Shown in pieces: positions 8,161-16,565 of a DNA stretch of 64,000 nt (the first letter of the stretch is position 1; the number at the start of each line of letters is the position of its first letter). The notes beneath the pieces were generated by a model, which searched no databases, was not told the DNA's origin, and saw nothing but the letters and a program-made list of their open reading frames with translations. The DNA comes from Parapedobacter sp051400755 (GTDB lineage Bacteria > Bacteroidota > Bacteroidia > Sphingobacteriales > Sphingobacteriaceae). The position numbers and the translations under genes were made by a program. Where the stretch lies: contig NZ_JBLFFL010000003.1 in assembly GCF_051400755.1 (NCBI RefSeq), positions 186,001-250,000 on the forward strand, written 5' to 3'.

Positions 8161-11100
8161 TTGGCTTCTTTTTTCTATAGGATATTCCGTTACTTTCAAA
8201 AGCACAGGACCGCGTTTTTCGTTTCCCTGCCATTGATTTTCCTGCTATTGGGTTACTGGGCGAGCCGCATCCGCTTTGAAGAGGATATCATCAAGCTGAT
8301 CCCAGCAAGCGAAGAAGCCGAACACATAAACGAGGTATTGCAATCGGCCAAGTTTGCCGACAAAATCGTGGTCAACATCACGACGCCCCACGAAGGCGAT
8401 ATCGCAACATTACAAGCATATGCCGATGCCTTTGCGGAAGCCATGGATCGTGTGGGGGCGCCGTACATCCAGCGCTTGCAGGCGCGATTAGAAGACGACC
8501 AGCTACTGGAATTGATGGATGTGGTGAGCCACAACCTGCCGCTCTTCTTGGACGATGCCGACTACCGACGCATCGACACCCTCCTACAGCCCGATACCGT
8601 GGCGGTAACCGTACAAGAGGCATATGAGGCCATTGCCAGTCCTCAGGGGGTGATGACAGCATCGTTGGCACGGCAGGATCCATTGGGGATGACGTACCTG
8701 GGGCTTCGCAAGTTTCAACGCCTGCAAGCAGGCGAGCAATTTACCCTGGAAGATGGTTACCTCATCGCCCGTGGCCGCAAAAACCTGCTGGCATTCATCA
8801 TCACCGCGGCAGGCAGCAGTGAGACCGCGCAAAACACGCAATTCATCCGGATCCTCGATCGAACCATCAAGGAACTGAATACGCAATTTGCCGGACAGGC
8901 TACAGCCGAATATTTCGGCGCAGCAGCCGTGGCCGTAGCCAATGCCCAGCAGGTCAAACAGGATATCCAGGTGACCCTATCCATCGCGCTCGCGGTGCTG
9001 GTGGCGCTTTTCATCTATTTTTACCGCCGCATCTACATTCCGCTGATCATCCTCTTTCCGGCTGCTTTCGGCAGCTTGCTCGGCATGGCGGTGCTCTATG
9101 GGATCAAAGGCACCATCTCGGCCATTTCCATCGGCATCGGCTCCGTACTGTTAGGCCTCACACTGGACTACTCCCTGCACATCCTGAGTCATTACCGCGG
9201 CACGGGTGATGTCAAAAAGCTGTTTGAAAGCACCACCAAACCCCTGCTGATGTGCGCGGTCTTCACGGCGGTAGACTTCCTCTGCTTGCTGTTCTTGCGC
9301 TCGGATGTGCTGAAAGACCTGGGGCTCTTCGCCGCTGTCAGCGTGATGGGCGCAGCTATTTTTGCGCTGGTGTTTATCCCGCAGGTGTATACGCCCCAGA
9401 AAACGGTAAGCGTAAGGCAAAACACCTTCATCGATGCCATCGCTCGGTATGATTTCAGTAGCAACAAATGGGTGTTGGGTATCGGTATTGCGCTTACCAT
9501 TGTCTGCCTCTTCACCTTCCAGCGGGTTGGTTTCAATGACGACCTGGCCGCCTTGAATTATCAACCCGAGCACCTCAAGCGGGCAGAGCAGGCACTCGAT
9601 AGTCTCGATAACTATGCCGCTAAATCCATCTACCTGGTGGCTTACGGCGACACATATGATGAAGCATTGGGAAGAAATGCCCGCTTATACCGACAATTGG
9701 AACAGGCAGAAGCACAAGGGATTATCCATCGTTTTCAATCGGTAGGAAATGTGGTGTTTTCATCCAAGCAACTGGATGAAAAGATCAATCGATGGAACCA
9801 ATTCTGGTCAGGCGGCAAAAAAGAGCGGTTGCAACAGCTGCTGATTGCCGAAGGTCGGAAAGTCGGCTTCAAAGAGAACGCCTTCGCTCCTTTTTTCGAG
9901 GTATTGTCGCATACCTTTACGGCGTTGGACAGTACCGATCAAACATTGCTGAACAACCTGTTTTTGGACGAGTTCATCGCCTCGCGCAATGACCTCACCA
10001 CCATCACCACGGTGGTGAAAACCGATGATGATCACGCCGCGCAACTGATCCAATCGTTGGCCGATGGCCATGAGGGTGTATTGGCGATCGACCGCAAACA
10101 CTTGCAGGAAAAGCTGCTGAGCAACCTCGAAGCGGATTTCAACAGTTTATTTCTCTTTGCATCCATCGCCGTTTTCGTGGTTATCTTCCTGTTTTTCGGC
10201 AGCCTGGAGATTACTTTGGTCACCAACGTGCCCATTTTTTTGGGCTGGCTGGTCACCTTAGGCCTCATGGGTATATTCGGCATTCAGTTCAACGCTTTTA
10301 ACATCATCATCACCACGCTGATCTTTGGGCTGGGGGTAGACTATTCCATCTTCGTAACCAAGGGACTGCTAGAACAATATACCTATGGCAGCCGTGACAT
10401 GCCGGCGTACAAATCAGGTGTGGTGATGTCGGCACTGGCCACCATGCTTTGCTTTGGCATATTGGTGTTTGCCAAGCACCCCGCCATACGGTCTATATCC
10501 GTCATCCCGCTGATCGGCCTGCTGGTGGTGGTACTGATGTCCTTTTCCATACAGCCCTGGCTGTTCCGCACGTTTATCAGCAACCCCCAAGCGCGGGGCA
10601 ATACCCCTTGGCGCCTGGGCAATTTAATACTGACCGGCCTTACCTTTGGCTATTTTTTTGTCGGCGGCTTACTCGTGAGCATCTTAGCACAATTGCTCAT
10701 CCCCCTTGTTCCCGTAAGCCGGAAAAAGAAGTTCACGATATTCCATCGTGTTTTGCAGCTTTTTTTCCACAACCTAATGTATCGGACACCCGGCGTACGC
10801 ATGGAAGTCATCGGGCATCACCCGTCCAATTACGACCCGCCGGCCATTGTCATCGCCAACCATACATCCATTTTGGATACACCGACGATGGGCCTCCTGC
10901 ATCGCATGCAAATCTTCATGGTAAACGACCGTCAGCTTCGCTCGCCCTTTTTCGGCAGGCTTATTCGCATGGTCGGCTTCTACCCCGCGTCTGAGAGTCA
11001 TCCCCAAGGGCTGGAAAGACTGCGCAAGAAGGTGGCGCAAGGGTATTCCATCATCGTGTTTCCGGAGGGTACCCGATCGACCACCACGGCTATCCAACGT

Positions 11101-11829
11101 TTTCACAAAGGAGCCTTCTACCTCGCCGAACAGCTGAAACTGGATATCCTCCCGGTATTGGTTCACGGCAATGCTCACGCCTTGCCAAAAAACGACAATA
11201 TGCTGAAGCCCGGACCCATCACGATGAAATTTCTGCCCCGCATCACCCATGATGATCCGACGTTTGGCGATAGCTATCCTGAACGGGCTAAGAAAATTGC
11301 CGCACATTTCAAAACGGCATTCAGGGCATTGCGGGATGAACGCGAAGGGCCTGATTATTTCAAGAAAAAGCTTTATTTCAATTTCCTTTATAAACCCAGA
11401 CCCGTTCAGCGGGCGGTAAAAGCAGCCTTTACCGCAAACCACGTGTGCTATCATCGACTGCTACGGCAGATGCCCCTTACGGGACGTTTCCTGCATTTGG
11501 GTTGCGGCTATGGTATATTGGACTTCTTATTGGTATATGATAGCGCGGCGCGCCAGGTACTTGCTTGGGATGATGACGACAGGATGATAAGCGTAGCGCA
11601 ACACACGTATACGGTAAATCGCTATCCGCTGCGGTTTACACCGGACGTTCCGCCTCCGGGAGAAGCCGACGTGGTCATTGTTTCCGGCACAGCCATCGAC
11701 TGGAAGCCCTATAGGCAGGATGCCAGCTGGATCGTGTTTGAAGATATAGAGCCGGAGATCCCTGCGCTGACTGCGCAAGGCTTCGAGCTTGCTTTTAATG
11801 AAAACGGTGTGACCGTTTTTCGTCGCTGA
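8161..11829 (+). CDS. MMPL family transporter / lysophospholipid acyltransferase / SAM methyltransferase fusion
   Basis: A 1222-residue trifunctional protein. Residues about 1-850 are an RND/MMPL exporter with a first membrane helix, two large periplasmic loops and two six-helix bundles (around 270-440 and 655-850). Residues about 860-1070 are a PlsC-type acyltransferase with NHTSILDTP (HX4D, His near 901) and FPEGTRSTT (near 966). The C-terminus (from about 1110) is a class I methyltransferase with LHLGCGYGILDFLL. Fusions of these three domains are known from aryl-polyene/flexirubin clusters. The likely job is export plus acylation and methylation of the pigment or its lipid tail. The start is a TTG: the frame has a stop at 8146 and no ATG before the first membrane helix. 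Confidence 0.88.
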   Translation: MASFFYRIFRYFQKHRTAFFVSLPLIFLLLGYWASRIRFEEDIIKLIPASEEAEHINEVLQSAKFADKIVVNITTPHEGDIATLQAYADAFAEAMDRVGAPYIQRLQARLEDDQLLELMDVVSHNLPLFLDDADYRRIDTLLQPDTVAVTVQEAYEAIASPQGVMTASLARQDPLGMTYLGLRKFQRLQAGEQFTLEDGYLIARGRKNLLAFIITAAGSSETAQNTQFIRILDRTIKELNTQFAGQATAEYFGAAAVAVANAQQVKQDIQVTLSIALAVLVALFIYFYRRIYIPLIILFPAAFGSLLGMAVLYGIKGTISAISIGIGSVLLGLTLDYSLHILSHYRGTGDVKKLFESTTKPLLMCAVFTAVDFLCLLFLRSDVLKDLGLFAAVSVMGAAIFALVFIPQVYTPQKTVSVRQNTFIDAIARYDFSSNKWVLGIGIALTIVCLFTFQRVGFNDDLAALNYQPEHLKRAEQALDSLDNYAAKSIYLVAYGDTYDEALGRNARLYRQLEQAEAQGIIHRFQSVGNVVFSSKQLDEKINRWNQFWSGGKKERLQQLLIAEGRKVGFKENAFAPFFEVLSHTFTALDSTDQTLLNNLFLDEFIASRNDLTTITTVVKTDDDHAAQLIQSLADGHEGVLAIDRKHLQEKLLSNLEADFNSLFLFASIAVFVVIFLFFGSLEITLVTNVPIFLGWLVTLGLMGIFGIQFNAFNIIITTLIFGLGVDYSIFVTKGLLEQYTYGSRDMPAYKSGVVMSALATMLCFGILVFAKHPAIRSISVIPLIGLLVVVLMSFSIQPWLFRTFISNPQARGNTPWRLGNLILTGLTFGYFFVGGLLVSILAQLLIPLVPVSRKKKFTIFHRVLQLFFHNLMYRTPGVRMEVIGHHPSNYDPPAIVIANHTSILDTPTMGLLHRMQIFMVNDRQLRSPFFGRLIRMVGFYPASESHPQGLERLRKKVAQGYSIIVFPEGTRSTTTAIQRFHKGAFYLAEQLKLDILPVLVHGNAHALPKNDNMLKPGPITMKFLPRITHDDPTFGDSYPERAKKIAAHFKTAFRALRDEREGPDYFKKKLYFNFLYKPRPVQRAVKAAFTANHVCYHRLLRQMPLTGRFLHLGCGYGILDFLLVYDSAARQVLAWDDDDRMISVAQHTYTVNRYPLRFTPDVPPPGEADVVIVSGTAIDWKPYRQDASWIVFEDIEPEIPALTAQGFELAFNENGVTVFRR

Positions 11830-11836
11830 CCGTGAC

Positions 11837-12351
11837 ACCGATTCCAGCTGAGGAGCAGCTGCCTATTCCATCCCCCCAATCCACACCCATGATTCAGGCA
11901 GTTGCGGACGAAGCCTTGGAATTGGGAGCAACGCGAACCGATTCCAGCTGAGGAGCAGCTGCCTGTTCCATCCCCTAACCCTACCAACGATTCAGGCAGC
12001 TGCCGACGAAGCCTCGGAATTGGGAGCAACGCGAACCGATTCCAGCTGAGGAGCAGCTGCCTGNNNNNNNNNNACGATTCAGGCAGCTGCCGACGAAGCC
12101 TCGGAATTGGGAGCAACGCGAACCGATTCCAGCTGAGGAGCAGCTGCCTGTTCCATCCCCTAACCCTACCAAACGATTCAGGCAGCTGCGGACGAAGCCT
12201 TGGAATTGGGAGCAACGCGAACCGATTCCAGCTGAGGAGCAGCTACCTGTTCCATCCCCTAACCCTACCAACGATTCAGGCAGCTGCCGACGAAGCCTCG
12301 GAATTGGGAGCAACGCGAACCGATTCCAGCTGAGGAGCAGCTGCCTGAATC
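11837..12351 (+). repeat. tandem array of about 98-bp units with inverted repeats
   Basis: Six unit starts (ACCGATTCCAGCTGAGGAG) lie at 11837, 11937, 12035, 12122, 12221 and 12319, giving periods of 100, 98, 87 (across an N gap), 99 and 98 bp; the last unit is partial. The first copy is the most diverged. Each unit contains GCAGCTGCCTG and, 27 bp later, its reverse complement CAGGCAGCTGC, an 11-bp perfect stem. From right arm to the next left arm the sequence is an approximately 80-bp block with further pairing inside (CCTC/GAGG and GGAAT/ATTCC). At the right end the arm is extended to GCAGCTGCCTGAATC, the full inverse of GATTCAGGCAGCTGC in the units. It fills the gap between the MMPL fusion and the CrtI-like gene. 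Confidence 0.9.
12064..12073. other. assembly gap (10 N) inside the repeat array
   Basis: Ten undetermined bases interrupt the third repeat unit. The local spacing of 87 bp instead of about 98 suggests that bases, and perhaps whole units, are missing, so the true copy number is unknown. Confidence 0.98.
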
Positions 12352-12362
12352 AAACAAATCCC

Positions 12363-12370
12363 TATCTTTA
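12363..12370 (+). promoter_or_regulatory. possible -7 element before the CrtI-like gene
   Basis: TATCTTTA matches seven of eight positions of TAnnTTTG (last base A instead of G) and ends 6 bp before the ATG at 12377. No clear -33 is visible, since the upstream sequence is the end of the repeat array. The very short leader makes this weak. Confidence 0.2.
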
Positions 12371-12376
12371 CGGCAC

Positions 12377-13936
12377 ATGCGGGAATCATTCGATATCATT
12401 GTCATCGGCAGCGGCTTGGGCGGGCTCGTCTGCGCCACGATCCTTGCCAAAGAAGGTCTCAAGGTATTGATGCTCGAGAAGAACAACCAATACGGGGGCA
12501 ACCTCCAAACGTTTGTTCGCGATCGTTGCATCTTTGATACGGGCGTGCATTACATCGGCGGACTGGAAAAGGGGCAAAATCTTTATCAATATTTTAACTA
12601 CCTCGGAATAGCTGACAAACTCCACCTTAAACGCATGGATAGCGATGGCTTTGATATCATTTCTTTTGATGACGATGCCCGCGAATACCCCTATGCACAG
12701 GGTGGGCACAACTTTGTGGCGCAGCTCAGTCGCTATTTTCCGAACGAGCGCGAGGGTATCGAGCGGTTTTATGCCAAGATGAAAGCGGTGTGCCAAAGTT
12801 TTCCTTTGTACCGGCTGAACGCTGAAGAGACCTACCGATGGGATGAACAGACCCTGGGCTTAAAGGTCAGTGAGGTCATCAACAATTGCACCGCCGACCC
12901 CAAACTGCGGGCAGTGTTGGCTGGCACTAATCTGTTGTATGCCGGAATGGAAGATAAGACACCGTTCTACGTACACGCGTTATCCGTCAATTCATATATC
13001 GAAAGTGCTTGGCGGTGTGTCAATGGCGGAAGCCAAATCGCGAAGCTGCTGATCAAAGCGTTTCACAGGCATGGCGGAAAGGCCATGAAATATAAAGAGG
13101 TGGTGCAGTTTCATATCGAAGCGGGTTTGCTTCGTGCAGTATCCACCGCGGATGGCCACACGTATGAGGCCACCTCTTTCATCTCGAATGTAGACCCCAA
13201 GAAAACGCTGGACCTCATCGGCGACTATCCCATACGCAGGTCGTATTCGGCACACATCCGGCAGGCTGAGAATACCATCTCTTCCTTCAGCTTGTACATT
13301 GCACTAAAGCCAAAACGGCTGCCTTACCTGAACAAGAATTTTTACCATTTCAGGGATGCCGCCAGTGTATGGAACAACATTCATTACCGCACGGAGGACT
13401 GGCCGACGGGTTACATGGTATCGATGAATGCGACGCGCGACAACGATCAGTGGGCGGAAGCGATGACCGCATTTACCTACATGCGCTACGATGAGGTCAA
13501 AGCTTGGGAGGGCACGCACAACACCGTGGCGGATACCGGATACCGGGGTGAAGGCTACGAACAGTTCAAACGGGAGAAAACCGAAACGATGCTCGATGCG
13601 CTGGAAAAAAAATTCCCGGATCTCCGCGCCCATATCCGGTCGACATACGTGTCTACCCCACTGACGTACCGGGACTACATCGGCAGTGAGACCGGCGGCA
13701 TGTATGGCTTCGTAAAGAATGCCGACCAACCGCTGAAAAATCACCTTCCCTCCCGCACGAAAATAAAAAACCTGCTGATCACCGGACAAAGCGTCAATAT
13801 GCACGGCATCCTGGGGGTCACCATCAGTGCGGTACTCACCGCCGCCGAACTCTTAGGCAAAGGATATCTGCTCGGCAAAATCAATCAGGCCAATCAACAT
13901 CAATTCGAAACTTCTGACAGGTATGGCAACATTTAA
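12377..13936 (+). CDS. CrtI/phytoene desaturase-like FAD-dependent oxidoreductase
   Basis: A 519-residue flavoprotein with an N-terminal dinucleotide-binding motif (IIVIGSGLGGLVCATILA, then the Glu of VLMLEKN at the end of beta-2) and the CrtI-family GGN segment. The C-terminus has the FAD-contact region LLITGQSVNMHGILGVTISA. Family members desaturate, saturate or isomerise polyenes, including phytoene desaturase, CrtISO and retinol saturase. Next to a polyene pathway it is a candidate for altering the conjugated chain, but no carotenoid synthesis genes accompany it, so a phytoene substrate is doubtful. It overlaps the following cupin-like gene by 14 bp and lies just after the repeat array. 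Confidence 0.8.
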   Translation: MRESFDIIVIGSGLGGLVCATILAKEGLKVLMLEKNNQYGGNLQTFVRDRCIFDTGVHYIGGLEKGQNLYQYFNYLGIADKLHLKRMDSDGFDIISFDDDAREYPYAQGGHNFVAQLSRYFPNEREGIERFYAKMKAVCQSFPLYRLNAEETYRWDEQTLGLKVSEVINNCTADPKLRAVLAGTNLLYAGMEDKTPFYVHALSVNSYIESAWRCVNGGSQIAKLLIKAFHRHGGKAMKYKEVVQFHIEAGLLRAVSTADGHTYEATSFISNVDPKKTLDLIGDYPIRRSYSAHIRQAENTISSFSLYIALKPKRLPYLNKNFYHFRDAASVWNNIHYRTEDWPTGYMVSMNATRDNDQWAEAMTAFTYMRYDEVKAWEGTHNTVADTGYRGEGYEQFKREKTETMLDALEKKFPDLRAHIRSTYVSTPLTYRDYIGSETGGMYGFVKNADQPLKNHLPSRTKIKNLLITGQSVNMHGILGVTISAVLTAAELLGKGYLLGKINQANQHQFETSDRYGNI

Positions 13937-14801
13937 TCTGAAACCGCTGGAACGCATACAACCCATTTCGAAAGAAGCATTTACCAGCCAATATTACCGT
14001 CCGCAGCGCCCGGTACTCATCGAGCATCTCACCGATGCGTGGAATGGCAAATGGACCCTGGATCACATCAAGTCACTGGCCGGCGACCAAACCGTGCCAC
14101 TGTATGACAACAAGCCCGCCCAAGGGAAGGAAAGCGTATACGAACCGGTGATGGATATGCGATTTGGCGATTACATCGATTTGCTGAAAAAGGAGCCTAC
14201 CGATCTCCGCATCTTTTTTTATACGCTAAAAGACCATTGTCCACAGCTCCTAGATGACTTTGAATACCCTGACATCGGCCTGAAGTTTTTCAAACGGTTG
14301 CCGGCACTGTTTTTCGGGGGTGGCCGCTCGAAGGTTTTTGCGCATTATGACATCGATTTGCCCGATAATTTACACATCCATTTCGAAGGCCATAAGCGGG
14401 TGGTGCTTTTCGGACCCGAACAGAGCAAATACCTGTATAAAGTTCCATTTGCCATTCATAACATCGATAAAATCGATATGGACAATCCGGATTTCGAACG
14501 TTATCCGGCGCTGAGGCATGTCCAAGGATACGAAGTGTACATGAAACACGGCGACGCACTGTACATGCCCGGCGGCTGGTGGCATTACATCACCTATTTG
14601 GATGGTGGATTTTCCATGACGCTGCGTGCACTACCCCACACGCCTAAGCGGTTTGCCAATATGCTGTATAACGTCTTTGTCATGCGCCTGATTGACAATT
14701 CCATGCGCAAAGCAAGGGGCCAAAAATGGCTGGATTTCAAAGACGAATGGGCCTATAAACGGACGCAGCGCCTCCTACTTACCCGTCAGGAACTTATGTA
14801 A
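13923..14801 (+). CDS. JmjC/cupin-like (cupin_8) domain protein
   Basis: A 292-residue protein with a cupin_8/JmjC-type fold. A possible 2-His-1-carboxylate iron site is formed by His141 and Asp143 (FAHYDIDLPDN) and His221 (MPGGWWHYITYL), spaced as in Fe(II)/2-oxoglutarate dioxygenases of the FIH type. It is expected to be cytosolic and may hydroxylate a small molecule or protein; the substrate is unknown. The start overlaps the CrtI-like gene by 14 bp, so the two are coexpressed and probably act in one pathway. Its last 27 bp overlap the 3' end of msrA on the other strand. Confidence 0.78.
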   Translation: MATFNLKPLERIQPISKEAFTSQYYRPQRPVLIEHLTDAWNGKWTLDHIKSLAGDQTVPLYDNKPAQGKESVYEPVMDMRFGDYIDLLKKEPTDLRIFFYTLKDHCPQLLDDFEYPDIGLKFFKRLPALFFGGGRSKVFAHYDIDLPDNLHIHFEGHKRVVLFGPEQSKYLYKVPFAIHNIDKIDMDNPDFERYPALRHVQGYEVYMKHGDALYMPGGWWHYITYLDGGFSMTLRALPHTPKRFANMLYNVFVMRLIDNSMRKARGQKWLDFKDEWAYKRTQRLLLTRQELM

Positions 14802-15284
14802 TTTGGGTGCAATGACCGCGGCGCAATATGGATTCTGCGGATGGTTATTAAAATAATCGTGATGATAATTTTCGGCTACATAGAACGGCTTATCGGGGGA
14901 AATTTCCGTCACGATCGGATCATCATAGACATCATTCGTCGTCAACTCCCGAATAAATTCCTCCGCTTCGACTCGCTGTTGATCATCGTGGTAAAAAATT
15001 ACTGAACGGTATTGGGTACCGACATCATTCCCCTGCCTGTTGAGTGTAGTAGGATCATGTGTCTTAAAAAACACCTCCAACAGCTTCCGATAAGGGAGAA
15101 CCGTCTCATCGTATTCGATTTGTACCACTTCTGCATGCCCGGTGGCCCCTGTGCAGACCTGCTCATAAGTAGGGTTTTCACGCTGTCCGCCCATGTATCC
15201 CGGCAATACGGTATCTACCCCTTCCAATTGCTGGAAGATCACTTCGGTGCACCAAAAACACCCGCCTCCAAATGTTGCTTTCAT
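14775..15284 (-). CDS. msrA: peptide-methionine (S)-S-oxide reductase MsrA
   Basis: A 169-residue MsrA that reduces methionine S-sulfoxide in proteins and free methionine. The catalytic Cys9 lies in the signature FGGGCFWCTEVIFQ, and the family blocks GYMGGQRENPTYEQVCTGATGHAE, split here as GYMGG and GATGHAEVVQIEYD, are present. No signal peptide is seen, so it is cytosolic, in contrast to the lipoprotein MsrB at 61209. It is monocistronic on the - strand and converges on the cupin-like gene with a 27-bp overlap. Confidence 0.95.
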   Translation of the reverse strand: MKATFGGGCFWCTEVIFQQLEGVDTVLPGYMGGQRENPTYEQVCTGATGHAEVVQIEYDETVLPYRKLLEVFFKTHDPTTLNRQGNDVGTQYRSVIFYHDDQQRVEAEEFIRELTTNDVYDDPIVTEISPDKPFYVAENYHHDYFNNHPQNPYCAAVIAPKLHKFLTGK

Positions 15285-15348
15285 TTCTTGTTTTGTTGAT
15301 TCGCTAATTCGCCTTCGGCGTTATGCCGATTATTATGTGTCACCTAAA

Positions 15349-16374
15349 TCAATACAGACTTTCTCCGTCGATCAAGAGATCCTGCCGCTCGGCATCGCAC
15401 ACCGCATACGAAAAGCCCTTTTGCAACGAAAAAGCGCCGTACTCACCGCTTTTGTTCATGGCCAGAAATCCGACCTGTATCCTTTTGGCCGTATCGGGTT
15501 TCTTTTTGATGATGCGCTCCACCGCTTGGCGGCATGCATCGCGCGGCGATAACCCCTGCCGCATCAGCTCGACAACCAGAAAACTGCCTACCGTGCGGAT
15601 GACCTCCTCACCTACACCGGTGGCCGTGGCGCCCCCCACTTCATTATCGACATATAATCCGGCTCCGATAATGGGGCTATCGCCCACCCTGCCGTGCATC
15701 TTGAATGCCATGCCGCTGGTCGTACAGGCGCCGGACAGGTTGCCTGCGGCATCCAATGCCAGCATCCCGATGGTATCATGATTGTATTGATTGCCGGGCA
15801 GTCGCGCTGCCGGAAACGACTTATTCTCGATATTCATGACGGGCTCATATTTTTGTTCCTTAAGCCAATCTTTCCACGCCTTTTCGCCTTCGGGTGTCAG
15901 CAACACCTCTTTTTCGAAACCCTGCTCAAGCGCAAATTGCAGGGCACCTGCTCCCACCAGCATCACGTGGGGTGTTTGCTCCATCACCGCGCGGGCCACC
16001 GAAATCGGATGCGCGATATGCTCCAACGCAGCGACGGCACCGCAATTTCCGGACTCATCCATAATACAAGCGTCTAACGTGACATGGCCATCCCGATCGG
16101 GATAGCCCCCCTTGCCCACGGTCGTGTTAGTCAAATCGGCCTCGGGTATGCGGACGCCGGCCTCAACAGCATCCAACGCCCGGCCGCCAGCCTTCAAAAC
16201 CGTCCATGCAGCCTGGTTGGCTGCTACCCCGAAATTCCAAGTGGAAATAACGATCGGTTTGTTGGCTGCAGCGATGCCATTCACCCCGTTGGCTTGAGCG
16301 GCCGATAAACCGCTCGTGGAGAGCAACGAGATACCCGCCGCCCCTGTTTTGATGAATTCTCTCCTATTAATCAT
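15349..16374 (-). CDS. exported N4-(beta-N-acetylglucosaminyl)-L-asparaginase / isoaspartyl peptidase family
   Basis: A 341-residue Ntn-hydrolase of the plant-type asparaginase/glycosylasparaginase family. Autocleavage would fall before Thr201 in YNHDTIGMLALD, freeing the nucleophile; the substrate loop GRVGDSPIIGAGLYVDNE fits glycosylasparaginases better than cytosolic asparaginases. The N-terminus (RREFIK, then a hydrophobic stretch to SAAQA) resembles a Tat signal, so it acts in the periplasm. It would cleave GlcNAc-Asn or isoaspartyl bonds, releasing aspartate. It is transcribed divergently from the NlpC/P60 gene, with a 191-bp shared upstream region. Its link to the neighbouring peptide-recycling genes is only positional. 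Confidence 0.85.
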   Translation of the reverse strand: MINRREFIKTGAAGISLLSTSGLSAAQANGVNGIAAANKPIVISTWNFGVAANQAAWTVLKAGGRALDAVEAGVRIPEADLTNTTVGKGGYPDRDGHVTLDACIMDESGNCGAVAALEHIAHPISVARAVMEQTPHVMLVGAGALQFALEQGFEKEVLLTPEGEKAWKDWLKEQKYEPVMNIENKSFPAARLPGNQYNHDTIGMLALDAAGNLSGACTTSGMAFKMHGRVGDSPIIGAGLYVDNEVGGATATGVGEEVIRTVGSFLVVELMRQGLSPRDACRQAVERIIKKKPDTAKRIQVGFLAMNKSGEYGAFSLQKGFSYAVCDAERQDLLIDGESLY

Positions 16375-16516
16375 GTATGCCGTTATATTTGATATTAAAA
16401 ATACCTATTCGATGAGCGGTTACGCAGCAAAAAAAGCAAAAGTTATTGAGTTTAATGCTGCGAATGCGTATTTATGCGGTAATTTTAGGATTTATCATCA
16501 ATTTTATGTTAAAAAA

Positions 16517-16547
16517 TTGTACCCTAATGAATTTAACGCTATTTTAG
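16517..16547 (+). promoter_or_regulatory. probable promoter of the ykfC-like operon
   Basis: TTG (16517-16519), a 20-bp spacer and TATTTTAG (16540-16547, seven of eight matches to TAnnTTTG) lie 18 bp before the ATG at 16566, in an AT-rich divergent intergenic region. Confidence 0.4.
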
Positions 16548-16565
16548 ACCGAAACTTATTCGATC

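Noticed and set aside
10449..10994. A 181-residue frame inside the MMPL fusion gene
   Set aside because: It is an out-of-frame shadow of the strongly supported 1222-residue protein and has no family features.
11902..12333. Open frames on both strands across the repeat array, giving repetitive 100-170 residue proteins
   Set aside because: The frames arise from the roughly 98-bp DNA repeat and run across the N gap; the unit length is not a multiple of three and no start context or family resemblance is seen.
11837..12351. The regularly spaced repeats as a CRISPR array
   Set aside because: Almost the whole unit, not just a short repeat, is conserved; there are no unique spacers of 30-40 bp and no cas genes in the window.
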